A program made the translations under genes and the position numbers. From NCBI RefSeq assembly GCF_028736175.1, contig NZ_CP117880.1, forward strand, positions 1,736,001 to 1,800,000: a DNA stretch of 64,000 nucleotides, given 5' to 3'. Below, piece by piece: positions 1-7,360 of this stretch. Origin of the DNA: Sphingobacterium oryzagri (lineage in GTDB: Bacteria; Bacteroidota; Bacteroidia; Sphingobacteriales; Sphingobacteriaceae). The notes under the pieces are model-generated. The model did not search any database. It saw only the letters and a program-made list of their open reading frames with translations, and was not told where the DNA came from. Position 1 is the first letter of the stretch. Each line of letters begins with the position of its first letter.

Positions 1-1119
1 GGTTTTAAGCTCCGGCTTGTTTGCAATAAATTGAGCCAGCGCTTCATCCTCTTTTTCTTTATCGGCTACAAGATGCAGATTATGCAGACCTTTTAATTTG
101 CCACGATAATTTTTTAGTACGTTAGCATTACGTTTTATGCGTGTGGCCAACGCTAACGCTACGCTGACGTTATCTTGGCCTGCGGTAACCATCTGCTCAT
201 TTTGAAAATCGTAGAGATCCGATGTGTAAGGAAGTAAGAATTTTTCCTGATATTCCATATACTGCGCCGGTCTGTGGCGGAATGTACGGCCCGGATAACC
301 CAGGATAAATACAAAATCATTTTCGTCGACGCCTTGCGGATTCACTTTTAGGTGTTTTTTTGGCTTATACGGTACATTATCTTGGCTGTATTTCGCTGAA
401 GATCCGTCGGGCGCTACATAGGCACGTAAAAAGGAGAAATCGCCCGTATGCCGTGGCCATACCCAATTGTCCGTTTCGCCGCCAAATTCGCCAATATCTT
501 GCCGCGGGATGTACACCAAACGTACATCTTCAATTGTTTTATAGCGGAATAACACATAACTTTTTCCGATAAACATTTCGGACACTTCAGCCTTAATCGT
601 TGGGTCTTCAGCCTGTGCACGCTGTGCAATTTCTGCTCTTTTCTTATTTATCGTATTGATTCGCGCTGTCGGGTCGGTAATATCTGCTACGGCGCGCAGA
701 ATTTCTGCCGAAACATCGCTGTAAGAATCCGTTATTCGAATGGTGAGTCCTTTTGCTTCAATTTCCTGCTCGAGCGCATTGGCCACAAAACCATTTTTTA
801 AATAATTAAATTCAGGCGAACTGGCCAGTTGCACCGCACTAAATGCACAATGATGGTTCGTGATAATTAAGCCGTTTGGCGAGACAAACGAACCTGTGCA
901 ACCACTCACTTGCACCAGCGCATCCACCAATCCAACCTGTCCGGGATTATAAATGTCTTTTTCCGCGATTTTTAGTCCGGCTTTCTTTAATCCCGCGCGA
1001 CTAAGTTCGCTCAGCGGAAACATTCCTTCATCTGGTATGGCGCCAGAGAAGTTAAAGGCGCTCACCCCCAATAGCAGTGCACAAAGTATGCTACTCTTTA
1101 CTGTTAATTTTTTCATCAT
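1..1119 (-). CDS. S46 family dipeptidyl peptidase (DPP7/DPP11 type), 5' part
   Basis: The first 373 residues of a minus-strand gene that runs off the left edge. It begins MMKKLTVK with a hydrophobic signal peptide, consistent with export. The stretch FVSPNGLIITNHHCAF, near residue 75, is the S46 signature; its HH contains the catalytic His of the chymotrypsin-like fold. S46 enzymes remove dipeptides from peptide N-termini in the periplasm and feed amino acids to asaccharolytic Bacteroidota. The catalytic Ser and the residue that separates DPP7 (Gly) from DPP11 (Arg) lie outside the window, so the substrate class cannot be decided. The start could be either of two adjacent ATGs (1119 or 1116). 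A TAACTTTG box lies just upstream. Confidence 0.88.
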   Translation of the reverse strand, partial: MMKKLTVKSSILCALLLGVSAFNFSGAIPDEGMFPLSELSRAGLKKAGLKIAEKDIYNPGQVGLVDALVQVSGCTGSFVSPNGLIITNHHCAFSAVQLASSPEFNYLKNGFVANALEQEIEAKGLTIRITDSYSDVSAEILRAVADITDPTARINTINKKRAEIAQRAQAEDPTIKAEVSEMFIGKSYVLFRYKTIEDVRLVYIPRQDIGEFGGETDNWVWPRHTGDFSFLRAYVAPDGSSAKYSQDNVPYKPKKHLKVNPQGVDENDFVFILGYPGRTFRHRPAQYMEYQEKFLLPYTSDLYDFQNEQMVTAGQDNVSVALALATRIKRNANVLKNYRGKLKGLHNLHLVADKEKEDEALAQFIANKPELKT

Positions 1120-1137
1120 GTTCAATTTAGCGTCGGT

Positions 1138-1145
1138 CAAAGTTA
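1138..1145 (-). promoter_or_regulatory. -7 box (TAACTTTG) of the S46 peptidase
   Basis: On the minus strand this octamer matches the Bacteroidota TAnnTTTG box exactly and sits about 20 bases before the ATG. No good TTTG is seen at the -33 distance. Confidence 0.5.
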
Positions 1146-1304
1146 ATAAACATTTTCAAGCTCTAAACGTTTTCACCGTATGCCGGCATAAAATGCGTAT
1201 GTTGAGCCGCTTATGCAACTAACCAATGTGTGCGGGGATAAAGACGGCTGAACTATTCCGTGTATTGACAACAATTTTATTAACCGCAAAGCCATTGAAA
1301 TGAC

Positions 1305-1312
1305 TAACTTTG
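1305..1312 (+). promoter_or_regulatory. -7 box (TAACTTTG) of oxyR
   Basis: An exact TAnnTTTG match 19 bases before the oxyR ATG, giving a very short leader. No clear -33 TTTG is present, which would fit an activator-dependent or autoregulated promoter, but that is inference. Confidence 0.5.
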
Positions 1313-1331
1313 CATAGCTAAAATTTATAGC

Positions 1332-2273
1332 ATGACACTTGTTCAATTAGAATATATTATTGCAGTTGACACTTATCGAAGCTTTGTCGCGGCCGCGGAA
1401 CACTGTTTTGTTACGCAACCCACGCTGAGTATGCAGATTCAGAAGTTAGAAGAATCCATCGGGGCGAAGCTTTTCGATCGGAGCAGGCAGCCGGTGGTTC
1501 CTACGGAGATCGGTGAGAAGATCATCAAGCAAGCGCGCGTCATCTTAAACGAAAGCAAGAAGATTGCCGAGTTGCTCCAAGAAGAAAAAGGAGAGCTCTC
1601 CGGCGAACTGAAAGTGGGTGTTATTCCTACTGTCGCTCCCTATCTACTGCCAGATGTGTTGACTACTTTTCTTAAAAAATATCCAAAATTACAGTTGCAG
1701 ATATGGGAGTATACTACCGAGCGTATTTTGCAGGAGTTGAAAATCGGGCGGCTTGATTGTGGACTTCTGTCCACGCCGTTGCAAGAAGCCGGAATAGATG
1801 AAACCCCGCTTTATTACGAGACGTTTGTAGCCTATGTGTCTGAAAAAAGTGCGCTTTACCAAAAAAAAATGGTGACCACTGACGAAATTGCGAATGAAAA
1901 ATTGTGGTTGCTGAATGAAGGACACTGTATGCGTGGACAAGTATTAAATCTTTGCCATTATAAGCATAACCACGGAACGAGTGGTACGTTTGAATATAAT
2001 ACAGGTAGTGTAGAGACGCTGAAGCGTATGGTAGATATCAACGGCGGGCTAACCATATTGCCAGAAATGAGTATCCTGGGATATGATGAAGATCAGCTGG
2101 CTCATGTGCGTTATTTTAAAGTTCCGGAGCCGGTGCGCGAAATAAGCATCGTGACGCCGCACAATTTTGTCAAGAAACAGGCGATAAATGCGTTGAAAAA
2201 TGAAATTTTAGCAATCGTGCCCGAGCGCTTTAAAACGCGCAAGAAAAAAGAGGTCATGGGTTTTGAATTGTAG
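1332..2273 (+). CDS. oxyR: OxyR-type LysR regulator of the peroxide response
   Basis: A 313-residue LysR-family protein with an N-terminal winged helix-turn-helix (residues 1-60; FVTQPTLSMQIQKLEE) and a periplasmic-binding-like effector domain from about residue 90. Within EGHCMRGQVLNLC the cysteines are residues 199 and 208, the same numbers and spacing as the redox pair of E. coli OxyR, so a peroxide-sensing disulfide switch is very likely. In the family the oxidised form activates catalase, peroxidase and iron-sequestration genes. The ClC gene follows after 16 bases and is probably co-transcribed. The assignment is strong because of the two cysteines; a generic LysR protein would lack them. 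Confidence 0.92.
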   Translation: MTLVQLEYIIAVDTYRSFVAAAEHCFVTQPTLSMQIQKLEESIGAKLFDRSRQPVVPTEIGEKIIKQARVILNESKKIAELLQEEKGELSGELKVGVIPTVAPYLLPDVLTTFLKKYPKLQLQIWEYTTERILQELKIGRLDCGLLSTPLQEAGIDETPLYYETFVAYVSEKSALYQKKMVTTDEIANEKLWLLNEGHCMRGQVLNLCHYKHNHGTSGTFEYNTGSVETLKRMVDINGGLTILPEMSILGYDEDQLAHVRYFKVPEPVREISIVTPHNFVKKQAINALKNEILAIVPERFKTRKKKEVMGFEL

Positions 2274-2289
2274 GTAAAAATAGGGGAAA

Positions 2290-4080
2290 ATGAAAAATAC
2301 AATTGATATAAAGTTAGCACAGCTGAATAGTTGGCGAATGCAGAAGATTTCTAATCGAAATTTTCTAATCATTTTAGCTTTTGTAGTGGGGATTATTGGT
2401 GGATTGGCTGCGGCTTTCTTGAAAGGATTAACCCATTTTATCGCGTCGACATTACAGAATGATATTGATTGGCATTTCAAATATTCATTTTATTTGATTT
2501 TACCCTTATTGGGTATCCTGCTCAGTGTAATATATGTGCGTAAGTTTTTACGCGGAAAGCGATTGGAACATGGCATTACGCCCATTATTTATTCCATATC
2601 CCGAAAATCCAGCCGTATCGAGCCGCACAACATTTATTCTCAAATTATCACCAGCGCCATTACCGTCGGTTTCGGTGGTTCTTGTGGTTTGGAAGCGCCA
2701 ATTGCTTACAGCGGTTCAGCGATAGGCTCCAACACCGGACGTTTTTTTGGTTTGCAGTACAAAGAAATTACGATGTTGTTGGCTTGTGGCGCAGCAGCGG
2801 GGATATCGGGCGCGTTTAATAGTCCGATAGCAGGGATGATCTTTGCCATCGAGATTTTACTGCCCGAGTTTTCGATTCCGGCATTTATCCCGCTGCTTAT
2901 TTCTGCAGCGCTAGCTTCCGTCGTATCTCGAGTATTGTACAGCGAACCACTTTTTCATACAACAACGACCGAGTGGGAGGTTGATGCACTAATTTTTTAT
3001 ATCATGCTGGCGGTAGTTGTTGGTTTGTATACCGTCTATTTTGCAAAGATCGGCAATGTGGTGAAGCGCTGGTTTGCTCAGATTAGTAATCCGTATAATA
3101 AGGTTTGGCTATCTGGCATATCGTTGGGCGTGATGATTTTTGTTTTCCCGGCTTTGTATGGAGAGGGGTATCTTACGATTCAGCAAATTTTGGATGGTAA
3201 ATTTGATGCTATTGTAGGAAATAGTCTCTTTTCTGATTATAAGAATATGGCCTGGGTGGTGCTTTGCTACACGGTGCTTACGCTCTTTGCCAAATCTTTT
3301 GCATCGCTTTTTACTTTAAATGGCGGTGGCAATGGCGGGGTTTTTGGTCCGAGTTTGGTGATGGGTGGTTTGATGGGTTTTGCTTTTGCTTATGGAATGA
3401 ACCAAACGGGCGTGGTGATGCTGAATGTTCCAAATTTTGTCATGGCGGGAATGGCTGCCGCGCTTGCCGGAATTATGCATGCGCCATTGACCGGCATGTT
3501 TCTTATTGCCGAGATAACGGGCGGTTATACCCTTATGGTGCCTCTTATGCTGGTTACTTCGATATCTTACCTTATCAACCGGTCGATCTTGAAACACTCC
3601 ATTTACACCAAAGTATTGGCAGAATCGGGAGATCTTCTTTCTTATGAAGATAAAGACCGCACCGTGCTGAGTATGATGAAGCTGCGGTATGTGCTGGAAA
3701 CCAACTTCGTAATCCTTCGCCCTACCGAAACACCGATTGATCGCAAATCAGATATCATCCATTCCAAACGCAATATCTTTCCGATTGTCGATGACAAAGG
3801 TGTTTTACTCGGTACTATCTACAGCGAACGCTTATTTTCCATTTTACTGGGAGAAGAAGAGGGCGTAGAAAAAACATTTGACAAGTTGGCCCAGAAGCCC
3901 AACGATATTATCAAGGAGGCTGAAAATATGGAAGTTGTGATGTCGAAGATGAACCGAGATGATGTTTGGATATTACCTGTAGTTGATAGTGACAATCATT
4001 ATTTAGGCTTTATTTCAAAATCCAGCGTGTTTAATAAATACCGGGCACTGCTGGTGAGGCAAGGACATTATCTAGAATAA
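2290..4080 (+). CDS. ClC-family chloride channel/antiporter with CBS domains
   Basis: A 596-residue inner-membrane protein with about ten hydrophobic helices (residues 20-440) and a soluble C-terminal CBS pair (about 455-590). Family motifs are visible: GSCGLEAP at 130-137, where E135 matches the external gating glutamate, then GAFNSPIAGMIFAIE and GGGNGGVFGPSLVMGG. At the position of the internal proton glutamate (E203 of E. coli ClC-ec1, motif FIIEE) this protein has Ile189 (FAIEI), and the selectivity-filter serine position reads His in LEHGIT. Anion transport is certain at family level; whether it is a channel or a proton-coupled exchanger is open. It follows oxyR by 16 bases. Confidence 0.88.
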   Translation: MKNTIDIKLAQLNSWRMQKISNRNFLIILAFVVGIIGGLAAAFLKGLTHFIASTLQNDIDWHFKYSFYLILPLLGILLSVIYVRKFLRGKRLEHGITPIIYSISRKSSRIEPHNIYSQIITSAITVGFGGSCGLEAPIAYSGSAIGSNTGRFFGLQYKEITMLLACGAAAGISGAFNSPIAGMIFAIEILLPEFSIPAFIPLLISAALASVVSRVLYSEPLFHTTTTEWEVDALIFYIMLAVVVGLYTVYFAKIGNVVKRWFAQISNPYNKVWLSGISLGVMIFVFPALYGEGYLTIQQILDGKFDAIVGNSLFSDYKNMAWVVLCYTVLTLFAKSFASLFTLNGGGNGGVFGPSLVMGGLMGFAFAYGMNQTGVVMLNVPNFVMAGMAAALAGIMHAPLTGMFLIAEITGGYTLMVPLMLVTSISYLINRSILKHSIYTKVLAESGDLLSYEDKDRTVLSMMKLRYVLETNFVILRPTETPIDRKSDIIHSKRNIFPIVDDKGVLLGTIYSERLFSILLGEEEGVEKTFDKLAQKPNDIIKEAENMEVVMSKMNRDDVWILPVVDSDNHYLGFISKSSVFNKYRALLVRQGHYLE

Positions 4081-4083
4081 ACG

Positions 4084-4117
4084 AAAAAGGTTACTGCGCA
4101 AAACGGTAACCTTTTTT
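4084..4117. terminator. bidirectional intrinsic terminator between clc and ribE
   Basis: A perfect 11-base stem, AAAAAGGTTAC (4084-4094) with GTAACCTTTTT (4106-4116), and T-runs on both strands. It serves two convergent genes. Confidence 0.9.
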
Positions 4118-4142
4118 CGTTTTTAGTAATGACGGACCGAGC

Positions 4143-4733
4143 TTAGCCGCGCAAGGCCATAATTTTTGAAACATATTTCCCCACGATATCAAATTCCAAA
4201 TTTACCACACTGCCCACGGCCGTATGTTGCAAATTGGTATTTTCGATCGTGTACGGAATGATAGCTACAGAAAAGCGCTTTTCAATAGAGTTAACTACCG
4301 TAAGACTGATGCCATTGACCGTTATCGAACCTTTTTCTACAGTAATGTTTTGCAAATTTGGCGCATATTCAAAGGTGAATAGCCAACTTCCGTTTTGATC
4401 TTCTTTGGCAATACAGGTTGCCGTTTGGTCGACATGGCCTTGCACAATGTGCCCGTCAAAGCGACCATTGGCTGGTGTGCAACGTTCGATGTTAACAAGG
4501 TCATTCACCTGCAGATTTCCTAAATTAGTCTTCAGCAGCGTTTCTTGTATAGCTGTTACCTGATGCACAGCATCCGCGATTCCGACTACCGTGAGGCAAA
4601 CTCCATTGTGCGAAACGCTTTGATCTATCTTTAATTCATTGGAAATAGGCGATGCGATAAAAAAGTGGATATTCCCACGATCATGATCTACGCGTGTTAC
4701 TTTTCCTAATGTCTCAATAATACCTGTAAACAT
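4143..4733 (-). CDS. ribE: riboflavin synthase, alpha subunit
   Basis: A 196-residue protein that dismutates two molecules of 6,7-dimethyl-8-ribityllumazine into riboflavin. It starts MFTGIIETLGKV, the classic N-terminus, and contains two tandem lumazine-binding beta-barrel repeats (about 1-97 and 98-190), each with a TGI or GHIVQGHVD-type signature; NGVCLTV and NGISLTVV mark the repeats. The reading frame stays open 19 codons further upstream, but only the ATG at 4733 gives the conserved N-terminus. No FMN riboswitch is visible upstream. Confidence 0.95.
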   Translation of the reverse strand: MFTGIIETLGKVTRVDHDRGNIHFFIASPISNELKIDQSVSHNGVCLTVVGIADAVHQVTAIQETLLKTNLGNLQVNDLVNIERCTPANGRFDGHIVQGHVDQTATCIAKEDQNGSWLFTFEYAPNLQNITVEKGSITVNGISLTVVNSIEKRFSVAIIPYTIENTNLQHTAVGSVVNLEFDIVGKYVSKIMALRG

Positions 4734-4793
4734 AGTATAATAAGTGTTTATACAAAGATACGCATACCCTTTTGGAAAAAAAATCATCAAAAA

Positions 4794-4824
4794 TTTGATT
4801 AGTGTAAAAAATACACTATTTTTG
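4794..4824 (+). promoter_or_regulatory. promoter of small RNA 1 (TTTG-N19-TATTTTTG)
   Basis: TTTG at 4794-4797, a 19-base spacer, then TATTTTTG at 4817-4824: an exact match to the primary-sigma consensus of Bacteroidota. No coding sequence follows before an intrinsic terminator at 4859-4894, so it should drive a short non-coding transcript starting near 4830. Confidence 0.75.
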
Positions 4825-4829
4825 TTACA

Positions 4830-4894
4830 TCATAATTTAGGTTTATAATTGGTTATTTAAGGTTTTCATTCTCCCCGTCTGAAAACCTTTTTTT
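4830..4894 (+). ncRNA. putative small RNA 1, about 65 nt
   Basis: A short transcription unit bounded by a consensus promoter and an intrinsic terminator (AAGGTTTTC 4859-4867 with GAAAACCTT 4881-4889, then a T-run to 4894). The first 26 bases match the start of the unit at 61343 in 25 of 26 positions, including GTTTATAATTGGTTA, while the terminator stems are unrelated. No start codon or ORF of useful length is present. It could be a free small RNA or a prematurely terminated leader of rlmH, although a second promoter and terminator lie in between. I do not recognise it as a known RNA family. Confidence 0.6.
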
Positions 4895-4957
4895 ATACCT
4901 GATAATCAAGTCGTTACATGTTTTGTAAGGAAATAAATCAATATTTAAACAAAAAAG

Positions 4958-4990
4958 TTTGTGAGTTATAACAATAATATTTTACCTTTG
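4958..4990 (+). promoter_or_regulatory. promoter of small RNA 2 (TTTG-N21-TACCTTTG)
   Basis: TTTG at 4958-4961 and TACCTTTG at 4983-4990. The spacer is two bases longer than in the neighbouring unit. It precedes another short non-coding stretch ending in a terminator. Confidence 0.65.
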
Positions 4991-4995
4991 TAGTA

Positions 4996-5079
4996 GGTTT
5001 AGGTTGATTACCTCTTAATTGAGGTTATATTTTAAAGCCTGGGAAATCGCCCGATTCTTCCAGGCTTTTTCTTTTTTTC
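4996..5079 (+). ncRNA. putative small RNA 2, about 80 nt
   Basis: Second tandem unit between ribE and rlmH. It starts about 6 bases after a TACCTTTG box, carries a small hairpin (ACCTC 5010-5014 with GAGGT 5021-5025) and ends in a strong terminator (AAAGCCTGG 5034-5042 with CCAGGCTTT 5060-5068, T-rich tail). Its 5' end resembles units 1 and 3 only loosely (GGTTTAGGTTGATTA), so membership of the same family is uncertain. No ORF is present. Confidence 0.55.
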
Positions 5080-5135
5080 GGCCTTTTGCTGTAGTTTTGG
5101 TGCAGTATAGGGAAGGTATTAATTGTTTTGAATAG

Positions 5136-5609
5136 ATGAAAATCAGTTTAGTATGTATAGGTAAAACCGATGAAAGCTTTGTGCAGACCGGCATTGAAAA
5201 TTATGTGAAGCGATTAAAGCATTACATTAATTTCGAGATATTGGTGTTGCCCGATATCAAGCATGTAAAAAACCTGAGCCAAGATCAGCAAAAAAGTAAA
5301 GAAGGTGAGTTGATATTGAAGCAATTGCAGCCCGCAGATTTTGTTATGCTGCTGGATGAGCGGGGCAAAATGTTTCGATCCTTAGATTTTTCGAAATTTA
5401 TCGAGCAGAAATTGGTGAGCTCTGTCCATCATTTGGTATTTGTAATTGGTGGGCCATATGGCTTTTCCGAAGACGTTTATCGACGGGCCAATCAACAGCT
5501 TTCTTTATCGCAATTAACGTTTTCTCATCAAATGATCCGTTTATTTTTCGTAGAACAGGTGTATCGTGCTTTTACCATTATGCGCGGAGAACCTTATCAT
5601 CATGAATAG
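5136..5609 (+). CDS. rlmH: 23S rRNA (pseudouridine1915-N3)-methyltransferase
   Basis: A 157-residue SPOUT methyltransferase that uses S-adenosylmethionine to methylate pseudouridine 1915 in helix 69 of 23S rRNA. The length is typical of RlmH. Visible motifs are LDERGK (residues 72-77), FVIGGPYGFS (the knotted SAM-binding loop) and the conserved C-terminus ending FTIMRGEPYHHE. A TAGTTTTG box lies about 40 bases upstream, so it probably has its own promoter separate from the two short units before it. Confidence 0.96.
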   Translation: MKISLVCIGKTDESFVQTGIENYVKRLKHYINFEILVLPDIKHVKNLSQDQQKSKEGELILKQLQPADFVMLLDERGKMFRSLDFSKFIEQKLVSSVHHLVFVIGGPYGFSEDVYRRANQQLSLSQLTFSHQMIRLFFVEQVYRAFTIMRGEPYHHE

Positions 5610-5664
5610 AATATTTTGTGTAAATTGTCATCGGTAAACATCATAACAGAAAAGGAGGGCAGTC

Positions 5665-5802
5665 ATGGACATGAACAAATTTAAGCGAGATTATCGATTC
5701 AAAAGCGAAGAGTCTTACAATGATGGACGGCGAAATAAAATATTGATTATTTCATGCATCGTTATCATTATCGCATTGTATTACATCACGAAATATATTT
5801 AG
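5665..5802 (+). CDS. small single-pass membrane protein, 45 aa
   Basis: A short ORF 55 bases after rlmH. It is preceded by AAAGGAGGG, an unusually good Shine-Dalgarno for this phylum. The N-terminal 25 residues are charged (MDMNKFKRDYRFKSEE) and the C-terminal 20 form one hydrophobic helix (ILIISCIVIIIALYYITKYI). The pattern suggests a cytoplasmic N-terminus and a single membrane anchor. A terminator follows directly, so it is the last gene of the rlmH unit. The function is unknown. Confidence 0.6.
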   Translation: MDMNKFKRDYRFKSEESYNDGRRNKILIISCIVIIIALYYITKYI

Positions 5803-5828
5803 TGAAGTTTCGCGTCATGCGGGTAGAG

Positions 5829-5862
5829 CAGCTGGCCGTCTAACAAAGAAGCCAGCTGTTTT
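5829..5862. terminator. intrinsic terminator after the small membrane protein
   Basis: Stem CAGCTGGC (5829-5836) with GCCAGCTG (5851-5858) followed by TTTT. It separates the rlmH unit from the convergent NUDIX gene. Confidence 0.75.
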
Positions 5863-6331
5863 ACTTGACTAGCGCCTTAAAGGTACGCCAAGCCATCTGG
5901 TCGGTTCTGAACGTTAAGCTTCCTTCCAAAAGTGTATCCATGTTAACAAATCGAAAGACCTCCATTTTGTCTTGTTGTTTTTCGTTGGAGAAATCGAAAG
6001 GGCTTTTCTTGATATCGAAGGTGATCGGCATCAACGGTTTTACCTGGTAATAAACGGAGATAATCTGGCTTTCGTTGAAGCTAGATTTTTCATAGAAATC
6101 GGTGGTGTAAATATGTTTCACTACGTCAACTTCCAGCGCACACTCTTCCATAAACTCGCGTTTCAGCGCGTCAATTAGTCCCTCGCCATATTCTAGTCCT
6201 CCACCAGGGAATTTGGTAAAGGAGACATTCTGCGTTTTTTCGTCACTAATGAGTACTTCATTTTCGTCATTGACCAACAAACCGTAAACGCGGACGTTAA
6301 ATAAATACATCAATTCGCTTGTTTTGTACAT
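5861..6331 (-). CDS. NUDIX hydrolase
   Basis: A 156-residue NUDIX-fold protein. The NUDIX box is intact: GGGLEYGEGLIDALKREFMEECALEV (residues 43-68, described here in overlapping parts) has the pattern Gx5Ex7REUxEExGU with Ala-Leu in place of the last Gly-U, and REFMEE supplies the metal ligands. These enzymes cleave nucleoside diphosphates linked to another moiety; the substrate cannot be read from sequence. An in-frame ATG seven codons later (6310) is a possible alternative start. The gene lies 30 bases downstream of the unknown gene ending at 6362 and is likely co-transcribed with it. Confidence 0.87.
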   Translation of the reverse strand: MYKTSELMYLFNVRVYGLLVNDENEVLISDEKTQNVSFTKFPGGGLEYGEGLIDALKREFMEECALEVDVVKHIYTTDFYEKSSFNESQIISVYYQVKPLMPITFDIKKSPFDFSNEKQQDKMEVFRFVNMDTLLEGSLTFRTDQMAWRTFKALVK

Positions 6332-6361
6332 CCACCGTAATGGATGTTTACTGTAAATTGT

Positions 6362-7096
6362 TTAAAGGGGCTGGAAGCCATTTTCAACAGACATTTCATC
6401 GACACCGAAAAAGGAATAATGCTTAGGCATAAACCATTGCAAAGTATTCAAGATATTGTTAAAATCTTTTTCGGACGCAAACTGAGCAGGAATCATATTA
6501 AATACCAAATCTTGCGAAGCCTTCGCCTCGTCGGTATAATTGCGCGCGATCAGCATAATTTTCGGGATTTTTATTCCTGCATACTGTAAAAACTCGCGTA
6601 CATTATTGCGCAATGCTGTCGGGAAGATCGCTTCGGATGGTTGCCCAACCAAAATTTCTTCATGTTGACCAATCGATTGCTGCGCTTTGTTATTAGAAAA
6701 TACACTGTTGCTGGTGTAAAATTCGCCGTTCAATTTTAAGTTTACCAGGTCGCCGTAAGAAAATACCCAATCGGGCTGTTCGAACTGCGGATTAATGACA
6801 ATGCCAAAACCTTGCTCCATGATAGCATCTACCTGGTGCTCAATTACAAACGCCTTAAAGCTTTCGCCCGGTGCTACAGTCACTAATTGAAAATACGGAA
6901 ATTCATCATTACTCATGATTACTTCTGGATCGCCTAATTTTAGGTTGGCACCCGCAATATTGGCCAAAAAATCGTCGCGCCACTTTTCGTTTCGCTCCGC
7001 AAATGGAACGTCCATCAACTGATTGATAATGATTGTTTTTTCTAAATCGCCTAACAAACTCTGTGTTTTTGCCTTGTTGTTTTCACTCGTATTCAT
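6362..7096 (-). CDS. uncharacterised protein, paralogue of the protein at 53771-54934
   Basis: A 244-residue soluble protein with no signal peptide or membrane helix. I do not recognise its family. It aligns over nearly its whole length with the C-terminal 240 residues of the protein at 53771: both have an ILVGxPSxAIxPTAxR segment followed by a central helix, then DLVFNxxPxQF, and end near W(F)xPxxYSxxG with a C-terminal PL. This copy lacks the acidic, glutamine-rich N-terminal extension of the other. It sits upstream of the NUDIX gene in the same direction. Confidence 0.75.
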   Translation of the reverse strand: MNTSENNKAKTQSLLGDLEKTIIINQLMDVPFAERNEKWRDDFLANIAGANLKLGDPEVIMSNDEFPYFQLVTVAPGESFKAFVIEHQVDAIMEQGFGIVINPQFEQPDWVFSYGDLVNLKLNGEFYTSNSVFSNNKAQQSIGQHEEILVGQPSEAIFPTALRNNVREFLQYAGIKIPKIMLIARNYTDEAKASQDLVFNMIPAQFASEKDFNNILNTLQWFMPKHYSFFGVDEMSVENGFQPL

Positions 7097-7333
7097 TCCT
7101 GCTTTCCCGCTATAAAAAGAGCCTAAAAGTACTGATTATTGCTGTAAACAAAAATTTCTTTAAATAATATCTGTTGTTGATACCTCGCGCCGTGAAGCAC
7201 AATATATGCCAGGATCAGCCAATCAGGCAGTTGCCGAGCTTCGTAACGGTGATTCGTATATCAACAACTATATACCGGATTCACCCTTTGCGCTTGCTGC
7301 TGTGGTGCATTGGGAATAACAGGTATATTTTAG

Positions 7334-7341
7334 TACTTTTG
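7334..7341 (+). promoter_or_regulatory. -7 box (TACTTTTG) of the E1 dehydrogenase
   Basis: An exact TAnnTTTG match 19 bases before the ATG; a weak TTG lies about 21 bases further upstream. Confidence 0.5.
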
Positions 7342-7360
7342 CTAAAACCATCGGTTAAAT

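Noticed and set aside
3264-3647. Long ORF inside the ClC gene in another frame
   Set aside because: The ClC frame has all family motifs; this one is a shadow with an unnatural Cys/Trp/Gly composition.
4734-4830. FMN riboswitch upstream of ribE
   Set aside because: Only about 60 bases separate ribE from the next promoter, and I find none of the conserved FMN aptamer segments.
7173-7268. Inverted repeat GTTGTTGATA / TATCAACAAC
   Set aside because: Ten bases perfect but 76 bases apart, with no relation to a promoter or gene end; likely chance.
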